This document shows positions 17,650-26,318 of a stretch of 64,000 nt of DNA, piece by piece. Position numbers and translations under genes: made by a program. Every line of letters begins with the position of its first letter. The stretch's first letter is position 1. Where the stretch lies: the NCBI RefSeq assembly GCF_001975985.1, contig NZ_MTQF01000001.1, positions 392,898 to 456,897 on the forward strand, in the 5' to 3' direction. Origin of the DNA: [Flexibacter] sp. ATCC 35103. Its GTDB lineage: Bacteria > Bacteroidota > Bacteroidia > Flavobacteriales > Flavobacteriaceae. The notes below the pieces were generated by a model. The model did no database searches. It saw nothing but the letters and a program-made list of their open reading frames with translations, and was not told the DNA's origin.

Positions 17650-19059
17650 TTATTTCGTAATAAACTTAGGATTGATTAAGTTGTCTAAAGAATAAATTTC
17701 ATCCCATTTTTCCTGAGTGATTAATTTTCTTTCGACTACTACAATATCATGAACACTTTTATTCATTTGCAAAGCTTCACCGGCAATACTGGCGCTAACT
17801 TCATAACCTAAAATTGGATTAAGCTGAGTAACAATACCAATACTGTTCATTACCATATTGTAACAATGATCTGCATTTGCAGTAATTCCTGTAATACATT
17901 TATCGATTAAGGTTTGAATTGCGTTCGACAGGTAATCTAATGATGTAAACATAGCAAAAGCAATTACGGGCTCCATTACATTCAATTGCAATTGTCCTGC
18001 TTCAGCTGCCATAGTAACCGTAAGATCCTGACCAATAACATAAAAGCAAGTTTGATTCACTACTTCTGGAATTACTGGATTTACTTTTCCCGGCATTATT
18101 GATGATCCGGGCTGACGTGCTGGTAAATTGATTTCGTTAAGACCTGTTCTGGGACCTGAGCTTAATAATCTTAAATCATTACAGATTTTAGAAATTTTTA
18201 CTGCAGTCCTTTTTAATGTTCCCATAATCTGAACGTAAGCTCCGGTATCAACTGTAGCTTCAATTAAATCCGGAGAAAGCGTTAACGGTATTCCTACTTC
18301 TTTGGCTAGATAATTTACACAAATCTCAGGATATCCTTCTGGTGCATTTACTCTTGTACCAATTGCGGTTGCACCCATATTGATTTCCAGAACCAGACTT
18401 TGAGCATCCTTTAATCTTTTAACATCCTCACCTATTGTAGTCGCATATGATTTAAACTCCTGTCCTAAAGTCATAGGAACGGCATCTTGCAATTGCGTTC
18501 TTCCCATTTTCAGGACAGTTTTGAATTCTTCTCCTTTTGCAGCAAAAGCAACTTCTAATCCTTCTAATGTTTTAATAAAACTTTCCATTTTCATGTAAAG
18601 TGCAATTCTAAAAGCTGAAGGATATGCATCATTTGTAGATTGAGAACAATTGACATGATTGTTAGGATGCAGAAAATTATATTCTCCTTTTTTATGCCCC
18701 AGATATTCAAGACCAATATTGGCAATAACTTCGTTAGCATTCATATTTACAGATGTTCCGGCTCCTCCCTGAATTAAATCACTTACAAATTCCTGATCGA
18801 ATTTACCTGCAATAACCTGATCGCTTCCGTAACATATTGCTTCGGCTATTTTAGGATCAAGAGCTCCACAATCTTTATTCGCTAAAGCAGCTGCTTTCTT
18901 AACATATCCTAATGCTTTGATAAACAGAGGCTCCTTTGAAATTGGAATTCCTGTAATGTTAAAATTTTCTACAGCCCTGAAAGTTTGGATACCATAATAT
19001 AAATGATTGGGAATGTCTAATTCTCCCAGAAAATCATGTTCTTTTCTTGTTGATCCCAT
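17650..19059 (-). CDS. aspA: aspartate ammonia-lyase
   Basis: 469 residues, the usual length of the class II aspartase/fumarase family. N-terminal HLYYGIQTFRAVENFNITG is diagnostic for aspartase rather than fumarase; NCSQSTNDAYPSAF and the signature GSSIMPGKVNP (318-328) with the loop Ser319/Ser320 give the active site. It converts L-aspartate to fumarate and ammonia reversibly in the cytosol as a tetramer. Single-gene unit with its own terminator. A 330-base gene-free gap lies upstream. Confidence 0.95.
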   Translation of the reverse strand: MGSTRKEHDFLGELDIPNHLYYGIQTFRAVENFNITGIPISKEPLFIKALGYVKKAAALANKDCGALDPKIAEAICYGSDQVIAGKFDQEFVSDLIQGGAGTSVNMNANEVIANIGLEYLGHKKGEYNFLHPNNHVNCSQSTNDAYPSAFRIALYMKMESFIKTLEGLEVAFAAKGEEFKTVLKMGRTQLQDAVPMTLGQEFKSYATTIGEDVKRLKDAQSLVLEINMGATAIGTRVNAPEGYPEICVNYLAKEVGIPLTLSPDLIEATVDTGAYVQIMGTLKRTAVKISKICNDLRLLSSGPRTGLNEINLPARQPGSSIMPGKVNPVIPEVVNQTCFYVIGQDLTVTMAAEAGQLQLNVMEPVIAFAMFTSLDYLSNAIQTLIDKCITGITANADHCYNMVMNSIGIVTQLNPILGYEVSASIAGEALQMNKSVHDIVVVERKLITQEKWDEIYSLDNLINPKFITK

Positions 19060-19389
19060 ATAATATAAAAGTTATGTTTTAACTAAAAATCAGTGTAAAG
19101 CTACAGCAAATTAATAGTATAATAAAGTAATTCTAAATTTAAAAATCAATAAAATTTTAGAAAATTAAAGCCTTAAAATTAAACACTTATCAGTTTAACA
19201 CTCTTAAAATGTCATATTCACAAAAACAAAACATAAAGAAAGTATCATAACTTATACAAATAGCAAAAAAACCTTCCTATTCTTAGAAAAATCAATACTG
19301 CTGAACTTAAAAAATAATACAATTTACTGCTCAATTAATACCTTGTAATTATTATCTTTTGGACCTTAAAATAATCCTTAATAATTACC
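19060..19389. other. gene-free AT-rich stretch
   Basis: 330 bases between the divergent aspA and pentapeptide genes. Very AT-rich; I saw no repeat, palindrome or coding frame I could support. Promoters for both genes must lie here, but no convincing TAnnTTTG element was found. Confidence 0.6.
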
Positions 19390-19968
19390 TTGAAAAAAGA
19401 ATCTGAATATTTCCTTGATAAAGAATACGATACCATTATTTATGGTAGAGATGATGCCAATTTCAAGGATTTTGAATGTTGCATTTTTAATAATTGTAAT
19501 TTTTCTGCCTGTACTTTTTTAGCCGTTACATTTATTGATTGCATTTTTAATGATTGTATTTTTAATGAAGCAAAAATCAATTACGTAGCTTTTAGAACTG
19601 CTACTTTTAATCGTTGTGAAATCAAAGAAGTTAATTTTGCAATGTGCGACAAACTTATTTTTGAAATTCATTTTTATGATTGCATTCTTGATTTTTCTAA
19701 GTTTTATACTTTAAAAATAAAAGGAACCACATTTACTAATTGTAGTTTAATTGCCGTAGATTTTATGGCAACAGATCTTACAAGTGTGCTTTTTGATAAT
19801 TGCGACTTATATCGTTCAGAGTTTGATAAAGCCATCGCCAATAAAGCCGATTTTAAAACAAGTTATAATTATACGATTGATCCCTCAAAAACGAAACTAA
19901 AGAAAGCTGTTTTTGCTTTAAAAGAAGTAAAAGGTTTGTTGTTTAAGCATGATATTGTGGTAAGCTAA
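19390..19968 (+). CDS. pentapeptide repeat protein (TTG start)
   Basis: 192 residues from TTG 19390-19392; no ATG is available before the repeats begin. From about residue 25 to 160, residues follow the A(D/N)LXX/CXF pattern of a right-handed quadrilateral beta helix (for example CIFNNCNFSACTF, TFIDCIFNDCIFNEA), unusually rich in Cys and Phe. The C-terminus (TKLKKAVFALKEVKGLLFKH) forms a helical cap seen in related proteins. Some pentapeptide proteins (Qnr, MfpA) mimic DNA and protect gyrase, but nothing here proves that role. Stands alone, divergent from aspA. Confidence 0.85.
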   Translation: MKKESEYFLDKEYDTIIYGRDDANFKDFECCIFNNCNFSACTFLAVTFIDCIFNDCIFNEAKINYVAFRTATFNRCEIKEVNFAMCDKLIFEIHFYDCILDFSKFYTLKIKGTTFTNCSLIAVDFMATDLTSVLFDNCDLYRSEFDKAIANKADFKTSYNYTIDPSKTKLKKAVFALKEVKGLLFKHDIVVS

Positions 19969-20008
19969 GAAAAACATTATCTATCTAAAAGTTTGTATTA
20001 GATAAGTT

Positions 20009-20323
20009 TTAATAAACATTTCCTTTTCTATAAAATTGTTTACCAATTCTATTTATGTGATCTATTAATTCAGGATTATCAATTTTATCAAAGATTATCA
20101 AGTCAATAAAATTAGGTATATATAATTCTTCTAATTTATTTTCAATCTCTTGCAAAATGGATAAATTGAGAGCTTGTCCTTTTATGACCAAATCTATATC
20201 AGAATTATCCCTGTAATTACCTTTAGCTCTGGAGCCAAAAATTATAACTTCATCTATATTAGAATATTGATCAAATACTGAATTAATTTTATTTATGTAA
20301 ATCGAAGAAAGTCCAAAACTCAT
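20009..20323 (-). CDS. MNT-type nucleotidyltransferase (antitoxin of HEPN-MNT pair)
   Basis: 104 residues. Minimal nucleotidyltransferase fold with the motif FGSRAKGNYRDNSDIDL (Gly30-Ser31, metal ligands Asp42 and Asp44) and a later acidic position in FIDLIIFD. Overlaps the HEPN gene by four bases (ATGA), so the two are translationally coupled with the HEPN gene first. In characterised pairs the MNT enzyme adds AMP to the HEPN toxin and neutralises it. All catalytic residues look intact. Confidence 0.88.
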   Translation of the reverse strand: MSFGLSSIYINKINSVFDQYSNIDEVIIFGSRAKGNYRDNSDIDLVIKGQALNLSILQEIENKLEELYIPNFIDLIIFDKIDNPELIDHINRIGKQFYRKGNVY

Positions 20324-20796
20324 AACATTAGATTAGTTTGTTCGCCACTTCTTTTTTCTTCCATAGTTGCTTGAAAATTTAAAAATAATTGAAAATAGTC
20401 ATTAATTATTTTGCTAAATATTTCATTTGCAATTTCCTCATTATAAGTATGAGAAGTTCTATTACGACTTTGAATCATATCCATCCATATATCAGCATTT
20501 TCAATTAATTGCAAATTAAAAGCTTCCCTGGTTGCATCTCTCGATCCTCCAACTGTTGAATTACCTTGAAAAAAAGCATAGTCTTTCATAACATTCCAAG
20601 CTAATTCATGAGTATATTCAAATCTCTGAATCAATCCCTCCTTTATTAATTCTTCAACTACATGCTCTAAATCTTCAGTATGTAATTCCTCTTCCTCATT
20701 TAAATACTTATGTTTTATATAATTTACAGATTCCTCTAACTTTGATATTGCTTTATTAAAATTTGAAAATCTTTGTTCCCACCTTATATCTTCCAT
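20320..20796 (-). CDS. HEPN domain toxin, HI0074 family
   Basis: 158 residues, mostly helical. Carries the HEPN ribonuclease motif R-x4-H as RNRTSH (R111 to H116). The family name is nucleotidyltransferase substrate-binding protein HI0074. There is a glutamate-rich segment around 33-50 (NEEEELHTEDLEHVVEEL). It precedes and overlaps the MNT gene; together they form a type VII toxin-antitoxin module likely to act on RNA or tRNA and to matter in stress or phage defence. Not adjacent to other defence genes. Confidence 0.87.
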   Translation of the reverse strand: MEDIRWEQRFSNFNKAISKLEESVNYIKHKYLNEEEELHTEDLEHVVEELIKEGLIQRFEYTHELAWNVMKDYAFFQGNSTVGGSRDATREAFNLQLIENADIWMDMIQSRNRTSHTYNEEIANEIFSKIINDYFQLFLNFQATMEEKRSGEQTNLML

Positions 20797-20821
20797 AATT
20801 TATTTTTATTCAAAGTTACTT

Positions 20822-21319
20822 TTAAAATTTCTTCTCCATCACAAAATCTTCCATCAAATAACCGTTTCCAATTTCGATATTTACCTCTTCAGCAACTTCA
20901 AAACCTATCTTTTTATAGAAACCTAAAGCGGAGTTGAATCGGTTTACATTTAACAATAATGCTTTTGAATTATTTTCTAAAGCTAATTTCCCAATTTCGT
21001 CAATAACTTTTTTACCAATTCCTTTTCCTTGTGTTTCCGGTAAAAGATAGATTTTATGAATTTTCGTTACTGCTTCTCTATTATAATTATGTTCAATTCC
21101 GATAAAACCTATATTAGTTTCATCTTCATCAATCATATAAAATAATTGTATTTTTTTATTATACTGTTCGTTTAATGCTTCAGTAGAATAAAAAAGCCCC
21201 AACATATAATCCAATTGTTCTTTTGATAGAATTTCGCCGTAAGTAATGGGCCAAGTAATATTTACTATATTCTGAATTTGCTTAATATCGTTTATTGTTG
21301 CTGCTGTAATCGTAATCAT
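20822..21319 (-). CDS. GNAT family N-acetyltransferase
   Basis: 165 residues with the GNAT acetyl-CoA motif TQGKGIGKKVIDEIG (motif A) followed by VNRFNSALGFYKKIGFEVA (motif B). Length and motif order fit small RimI-like enzymes. It sits 25 bases upstream of the HEPN gene and 22 bases downstream of guaC on the same strand, so it may be co-transcribed with guaC. Acceptor substrate unknown. Confidence 0.88.
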   Translation of the reverse strand: MITITAATINDIKQIQNIVNITWPITYGEILSKEQLDYMLGLFYSTEALNEQYNKKIQLFYMIDEDETNIGFIGIEHNYNREAVTKIHKIYLLPETQGKGIGKKVIDEIGKLALENNSKALLLNVNRFNSALGFYKKIGFEVAEEVNIEIGNGYLMEDFVMEKKF

Positions 21320-21341
21320 AATTCTATTTAAAATGCTTTTA

Positions 21342-22382
21342 TTACTTAGTAAAAATTTGATTTTCCTGTTCGCTTACGCGGATAAAAGTCGTTCGTTTTG
21401 TTAATTCTTTTAATTTTGAAGCACCTACATAAGTACAAGTACTTCGTAAACCGCCTAAAATGTCCAAAACCGTATTGATAGCCTGACCTTTAAAAGGCAC
21501 CTGAACTGTTTTGCCCTCGCTGGCTCTGTATTCTGCAACTCCTCCAACATATTTATCCATTGCAGTTGTAGAACTCATTCCGTAAAATTGTTTGAATTTT
21601 TCGCCGTTTATTTCAATCAGCTCTCCTCCGCTTTCAGTATGTCCTGCTAGCATTCCGCCCAACATGACAAAATCTGAGCCTGCGCCAAAAGCTTTCGCTA
21701 CATCTCCGGGAGTTTTACATCCGCCATCGCTTATAATATGTCCGCCCAAACCGTGCGCAGCATCTGCACATTCGATAATAGCCGAAAGTTGCGGATATCC
21801 TACACCTGTTTTTACGCGAGTGGTACAAACTGACCCCGGACCAATACCCACTTTTACAATATCGGCTCCGGCAAGTAATAATTCTTCGACCATCTCACCC
21901 GTAACTACATTTCCGGCAATAATAACTTTATCAGGATATTGCTTTCGGGTTTGTTTTAAAAACTGAACAAAATGCTCTGAATAGCCGTTTGCAACATCGA
22001 TACAAATAAATTTAAGTAACGGATTTGCTGTTATCACTTCACCAATTTTCGCAAAATCTTCTTTTCCTGTTCCGGTGCTTATCGCAATATAATCGTAAAA
22101 ATCCGGTGTAACATTTTTTAGAAAATCATTCCATTCTGCTAACGAATAATGTTTGTGAATGGCTGTAAAAAGTTTCTCTTTTGCTAAAACCTGAGCCATC
22201 TCAAAAGTACCAACGGTATCCATATTGGCTGCCATAATCGGAATTCCTGTCCAGATTGTAGTAGAATGCAAAAATTTAAAATTCCGCTCAAGCGAAACTT
22301 CTGATCTGCTTTTTAATGTAGATCTTTTTGGACGAATCATTACATCTTTAAATCCTAATTTCAAATCAGTTTCTATTCTCAT
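21342..22382 (-). CDS. guaC: GMP reductase
   Basis: 346 residues of the IMPDH/GMPR TIM-barrel family without a CBS insert, matching GMP reductase. The catalytic loop [15 protein letters not shown] has Cys186; [19 protein letters not shown] and [15 protein letters not shown] bind the phosphate. The enzyme deaminates GMP to IMP using NADPH, linking guanine and adenine pools. The start is supported by a TATATTTG promoter element 22 bases upstream of the ATG. Confidence 0.94.
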   Translation of the reverse strand: MRIETDLKLGFKDVMIRPKRSTLKSRSEVSLERNFKFLHSTTIWTGIPIMAANMDTVGTFEMAQVLAKEKLFTAIHKHYSLAEWNDFLKNVTPDFYDYIAISTGTGKEDFAKIGEVITANPLLKFICIDVANGYSEHFVQFLKQTRKQYPDKVIIAGNVVTGEMVEELLLAGADIVKVGIGPGSVCTTRVKTGVGYPQLSAIIECADAAHGLGGHIISDGGCKTPGDVAKAFGAGSDFVMLGGMLAGHTESGGELIEINGEKFKQFYGMSSTTAMDKYVGGVAEYRASEGKTVQVPFKGQAINTVLDILGGLRSTCTYVGASKLKELTKRTTFIRVSEQENQIFTK

Positions 22383-22404
22383 GGCTTTAAATTTTCGTTA
22401 CTCT

Positions 22405-22412
22405 CAAATATA
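22405..22412 (-). promoter_or_regulatory. -7 promoter element for guaC
   Basis: TATATTTG on the minus strand, an exact TAnnTTTG match, 22 bases before the guaC start. No -33 box at standard spacing was seen. Confidence 0.6.
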
Positions 22413-22469
22413 GGAATTTTAGAATTCAGATATTAGATTTTAGATTGCCAAACTTTGTGTTAATTTTTG

Positions 22470-22672
22470 AACGCGGATGACGCGGATTCGCTAAAGCGAA
22501 AACGCGGATTAAAACGGATTTTTTTTATTGAAATGTTTTTATTGGAGCGTGTTTCGACTTCGCTCAACGTGACAAACGCAAACTAGACTGAAAACTTTTT
22601 AATTTTATTGCATTTTCGCTCAACGTGACAAGCACAGACCGAAAACTGAGACTGAAAACTGAGACTAGAAAA
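22470..22672. repeat. intergenic direct-repeat cluster between miaE and guaC
   Basis: Contains ACGCGGAT several times (22480-22510), two exact copies of CGCTCAACGTGACAA (22561-22575 and 22617-22631), and tandem GACTGAAAACT units (22586-22660). No coding frame. It fills almost the whole 293-base gap. Confidence 0.7.
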
Positions 22673-22675
22673 AAC

Positions 22676-23269
22676 TTACCCGTGAATCGTTTCGCCTTTT
22701 CCGTAATTAGTGATAATTGATTCTTCGAATGCAAGCCATTCTCTCCAGCGTTTTTCTACGTCGATTCCTACTCCGTATTTTCTGGCGTATGTAATAAAAG
22801 TGGTGTAATGTCCGGCTTCACTTTCCATCAAATCTCTATAGAAAACAGCTAATTCTTCGTCCTGAATATTTTCAGATAAAACTTTAAAACGCTCGCAGCT
22901 TCTGGCTTCGATCATGGCAGAAAATAATAATCTTTCTACAAGACCTGAAACCCGGCTTCCGTCGCCGCTTTTCTTCATATATAAATACAATTCGTTTACA
23001 TAATCGTCTTTGCGTTCGCGTCCTAGTTTTAATCCTCTTTTGATAATGATATTATGAACTTGCTCAAAATGATCGATTTCTTCTTTGGCTAAAGCCAATA
23101 AATCTTTGACCAAATCCTGATGTTCTGAGTTATTCGTAATAATTGTTATTGCGTTTGTTGCTGCTTTTTGCTCACACCAAGCGTGATCTGTCAAGATTTC
23201 TTCAATATTTTTTTCTACAATATTTACCCATCTTGGATCTGTTGGTAATTGTAATCTTAGTACGCCCAT
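22676..23269 (-). CDS. miaE: tRNA-(ms2)io6A-hydroxylase
   Basis: 197 residues with the ferritin-like di-iron pattern of MiaE: ILTDHAWCEQKAA, EEIDHFEQVH, EARSCERF and ESEAGHYTTF supply the Glu and His iron ligands. The protein hydroxylates the isopentenyl group of modified adenosine 37 in tRNA with oxygen. The start MGVLRLQLPTDPRW is the typical family N-terminus. It lies between guaC and glyA on the same strand but is separated from both by repeat-filled gaps. Confidence 0.92.
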   Translation of the reverse strand: MGVLRLQLPTDPRWVNIVEKNIEEILTDHAWCEQKAATNAITIITNNSEHQDLVKDLLALAKEEIDHFEQVHNIIIKRGLKLGRERKDDYVNELYLYMKKSGDGSRVSGLVERLLFSAMIEARSCERFKVLSENIQDEELAVFYRDLMESEAGHYTTFITYARKYGVGIDVEKRWREWLAFEESIITNYGKGETIHG

Positions 23270-23292
23270 GATCTTTTTGTTTTTGTTTATTA

Positions 23293-23407
23293 TGTTTCAA
23301 GTTTCAGGTTTCACGTTCTTTTAGGAACGAAAAAAGTTTAAAGTTTTGTTTCTACGTATTTTTTACGTGCCACAAAACTTTAAACTTGAAACTTTAAACC
23401 TGAAACT
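23293..23407. repeat. GTTTCAAGTTTCAGG-family inverted repeat
   Basis: TTTCAAGTTTCAGGTTTCACG on one side and CTTTAAACTTGAAACTTTAAACCTGAAACT-like sequence on the other, with an inner AAAGTTTTG / CAAAACTTT pair and a TACGTA centre. It almost touches the glyA stop. A relative is at 52467-52594. Confidence 0.7.
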
Positions 23408-23409
23408 CT

Positions 23410-24684
23410 TTAATATACGAAAATTGGTCTTTCGCTCATCATTTCGTTTACTTCGTTTGCTACTTCTTCGATAACTGCTTCATTTGTATGATCAGCTAAT
23501 ACTTTATCGATAAGTGCTACGATAGTTTCCATGTCTTCTTCAACTAAACCACGAGTTGTGATTGCAGCTGTTCCTACACGAATTCCTGAAGTTACAAATG
23601 GTGATTTATCATCAAATGGAACCATATTTTTATTTACAGTGATTTCTGCTTTTACTAATGCGTTTTCAGCTTCTTTACCCGAAATGTTTTTATTTCTTAA
23701 GTCAATAAGCATCATGTGGTTATCAGTTCCTCCAGAAATAATTTTGTATCCTCTTTTTACAAAAGCATCTGCCATAGCATTTGCGTTTTTTTGCAATTGC
23801 ATTGCATAAGTAAAGAATTCATCTTTTAATGCTTCACCAAAAGCAACAGCTTTAGCAGCGATAATGTGCATTAATGGTCCACCTTGATTTCCTGGGAAAA
23901 CAGCAAGATCTAATAAAGATGACATCATTCTGATTTCTCCTTTTGGAGTTTTCAATCCTTGTGGGTTTTCAAAATCTTTCCCCATTAAGATCAAACCTCC
24001 GCGTGGTCCACGTAAAGTTTTGTGTGTTGTTGTAGAAACAATATGACAATGAGGAATTGGATCATTCATCAATCCTTTTGCAATAAGACCTGCAGGGTGA
24101 GAAATATCAGCAAATAAAATAGCTCCAACACTATCAGCAATTTCTCTGAAACGTGCAAAATCCATATCACGAGAATAAGCTGATGCTCCTGCGATAATTA
24201 ATTTTGGTTGCTCTTTTGTTGCAATTTCCTGAATTTTATCATAGTCTAAACGACCAGTTTCAGCATCTACACCGTAAAAAACAGGTTTGTATAAACGACC
24301 TGAAAAGTTTACCGGAGAACCGTGAGTCAAGTGACCACCGTGAGACAAATCGAAACCTAAGATTGTATCACCAGGATTTAAACATGCATGGTAAACTGCT
24401 GTGTTTGCCTGAGATCCTGAGTGTGGCTGTACGTTTGCATATTCAGCACCAAACAATTCTTTAGCTCTGTCGATCGCAATTTGCTCAATAACGTCAACTA
24501 CTTCGCAACCGCCGTAGTATCTTTTGCCAGGATATCCTTCTGCATATTTGTTAGTTAAAACAGACCCAGCTGCTTCCATTACCTCATCACTTACAAAATT
24601 CTCTGAAGCGATAAGTTCTAATCCGTGAATTTGTCTGTCTTGTTCCTCTAGTATAAGGTCAAAAATTTGTTCGTCGCGTTGCAT
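23410..24684 (-). CDS. glyA: serine hydroxymethyltransferase
   Basis: 424 residues from ATG 24682-24684 ([21 protein letters not shown]). The open frame runs to 24735, but the extra codons overlap a -7 promoter element and do not match the family start. PLP lysine K222 lies in [25 protein letters not shown] and SENFVSDEV are conserved. The enzyme converts serine and tetrahydrofolate to glycine and methylene-THF, the main source of one-carbon units. Divergent from the fumarylacetoacetase gene, with which it shares a compact promoter region. Confidence 0.96.
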   Translation of the reverse strand: MQRDEQIFDLILEEQDRQIHGLELIASENFVSDEVMEAAGSVLTNKYAEGYPGKRYYGGCEVVDVIEQIAIDRAKELFGAEYANVQPHSGSQANTAVYHACLNPGDTILGFDLSHGGHLTHGSPVNFSGRLYKPVFYGVDAETGRLDYDKIQEIATKEQPKLIIAGASAYSRDMDFARFREIADSVGAILFADISHPAGLIAKGLMNDPIPHCHIVSTTTHKTLRGPRGGLILMGKDFENPQGLKTPKGEIRMMSSLLDLAVFPGNQGGPLMHIIAAKAVAFGEALKDEFFTYAMQLQKNANAMADAFVKRGYKIISGGTDNHMMLIDLRNKNISGKEAENALVKAEITVNKNMVPFDDKSPFVTSGIRVGTAAITTRGLVEEDMETIVALIDKVLADHTNEAVIEEVANEVNEMMSERPIFVY

Positions 24685-24709
24685 TTTTTCGTTTTTCGTT
24701 AATTTCCTG

Positions 24710-24717
24710 CAAAAATA
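24710..24717 (-). promoter_or_regulatory. -7 promoter element for glyA
   Basis: TATTTTTG on the minus strand, matching TAnnTTTG, 25 bases before the glyA ATG. It almost back-to-back faces the plus-strand promoter at 24728-24758. Confidence 0.5.
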
Positions 24718-24727
24718 CAAAAAAACG

Positions 24728-24758
24728 TTTGTCAAACTGCTAGATTATGATATATTTG
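24728..24758 (+). promoter_or_regulatory. promoter for fumarylacetoacetase gene
   Basis: TTTG (24728-24731), 19-base spacer, TATATTTG (24751-24758): a perfect Bacteroidetes sigma-ABfr consensus with ideal spacing, 34 bases before the ATG. Confidence 0.8.
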
Positions 24759-24792
24759 ACATACAATTTTTCAACAAATAATTAACATTCAC

Positions 24793-26076
24793 ATGCCAAT
24801 AACCGCTAACGATACCAAAAGAAAATCATGGTTAGAAGTGCCAGAAAATAGCGACTTCCCTATTCAAAATATTCCTTTCGGTGTATTTCTTACCAAAGAA
24901 AATGTCGTTACAGTAGGAACACGAATTGGCGATTACGCTATAGATTTAGGGGCTCTACAACAATTAAACTATTTTGCAGGAATAGATCTAACCGATGATA
25001 TGTTCATGCAGGACACGCTTAATGATTTTATTTCTGATGGAAAAAAAACATGGCGTTTAGTTCGAAATCGCATTGCCGATATTTTCGACGAAACCAACCC
25101 ACAACTAAGAGATTCAACAAAAGATCGAGATATTGTTATTTTTAAAATTGACGATGTAGAGATGCAATTGCCTGTTTTAATTGGTGATTACACTGACTTT
25201 TACTCGAGTAAAGAGCACGCTACAAACGTTGGAAAAATGTTCCGCGATCCTGAAAATGCTTTATTGCCAAACTGGCTGCATATACCTGTAGGATATCATG
25301 GAAGAAGTTCTACTATTGTTCCGTCCGGAATTCCGGTTCACAGACCAATGGGACAAACTTTACCGGCAGGAGAAAAATATCCTGTTTTTGGTCCGTCCCG
25401 TTTGGTAGATTTTGAATTGGAAACAGCTTTTATCACAACCGATGTGAATATAATGGGAGAAAACATCCCAACTTATGAAGCTGAAGATTATATTTTTGGA
25501 ATGGTATTATTGAATGACTGGAGCGCTCGCGATATCCAGAAATGGGAATATGTGCCACTAGGACCATTCTTAGCGAAAAACTTTGCAACATCAATTTCTC
25601 CGTGGATTGTAACTATGGATGCCCTTGAACCGTTTAGAACTAAAGGTCCTAAACAAGATCCGTCTCCGTTACCTTATTTACAAACCAAAGGGAAAAAAGC
25701 GTTTGATATTCATCTTGAAGTTTCTATTAAACCAGAAGATGCTGAAGAAACTGTGGTTTCAAAATCAAACTTTAAATATTTATATTGGTCAATGAGCCAG
25801 CAATTAGCACATCATACTTCTAATGGTTGTCGTGTAAATTCTGGTGATATGATGGGTTCAGGAACCATTTCTGGTCCTACTCCGGATAGTTTTGGTTCGA
25901 TGTTGGAATTGACTTGGGGAGGAAAAAATCCTTTGAAATTAAATGATGGCACTGAACGTAAATTCATCGAAGATAATGATACTGTAATTATTAGAGGCTT
26001 TTGCGAAAATGCTGAAGTACGACTTGGATTTGGAGAAGTTGCCAGTCAGCTTTTACCTCCATTTATCAGACCATGA
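24793..26076 (+). CDS. fahA: fumarylacetoacetase
   Basis: 427 residues, the usual length. The N-terminal SH3-like domain is followed by the FAH catalytic domain with DYTDFYSSKEHATNVG (metal and catalytic His), LLNDWSARDIQKWEY and HHTSNGCRVNSGDMMGSG. It hydrolyses fumarylacetoacetate to fumarate and acetoacetate, the last step of tyrosine breakdown. No other tyrosine-catabolic gene is in the window. Own promoter and terminator, so a single-gene unit. Confidence 0.95.
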   Translation: MPITANDTKRKSWLEVPENSDFPIQNIPFGVFLTKENVVTVGTRIGDYAIDLGALQQLNYFAGIDLTDDMFMQDTLNDFISDGKKTWRLVRNRIADIFDETNPQLRDSTKDRDIVIFKIDDVEMQLPVLIGDYTDFYSSKEHATNVGKMFRDPENALLPNWLHIPVGYHGRSSTIVPSGIPVHRPMGQTLPAGEKYPVFGPSRLVDFELETAFITTDVNIMGENIPTYEAEDYIFGMVLLNDWSARDIQKWEYVPLGPFLAKNFATSISPWIVTMDALEPFRTKGPKQDPSPLPYLQTKGKKAFDIHLEVSIKPEDAEETVVSKSNFKYLYWSMSQQLAHHTSNGCRVNSGDMMGSGTISGPTPDSFGSMLELTWGGKNPLKLNDGTERKFIEDNDTVIIRGFCENAEVRLGFGEVASQLLPPFIRP

Positions 26077-26112
26077 AGAGCAGATAAAGTATCTGAAGAG
26101 ATATAAAAACAC

Positions 26113-26141
26113 AAAACCTTGGTTCTCACCAAGGTTTTTTT
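26113..26141 (+). terminator. terminator after fumarylacetoacetase
   Basis: Stem AAAACCTTGGT / ACCAAGGTTTT with a TCTC loop and a T run, 37 bases after the stop. Confidence 0.88.
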
Positions 26142-26318
26142 ATGTTTTATTGCCACAGATTAAAAGAATTAAAATGATTTTTTTTCACATTCTATATATA
26201 ATGTTTTTAAATCCTGAAAATTCGCCAAGGCACAAAGTTCTTTTCTCATTTTATGTTATTCGACGTAAGGAGAAATCATCAAGAGAAGCTCTACAAAGAT
26301 TGGATTTCTGTTGCGGAG
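26142..26318. other. gene-free stretch with GCCACAGATTA repeat
   Basis: TGCCACAGATTAAAAGAATT (26151-26170) is the same dispersed sequence found near 5894, 8480 and, reversed, near 27680. Beyond it I saw nothing I can support. Confidence 0.55.

Noticed and set aside
19390..19968. Pentapeptide protein as a Qnr-type quinolone resistance gene
   Set aside because: Only the general repeat is shared; no Qnr-specific loops could be recognised, so resistance is not claimed.
22561..22660. Tandem short repeats considered as a CRISPR array or origin
   Set aside because: Only two exact copies, irregular spacing, no cas genes, no DnaA boxes recognised.
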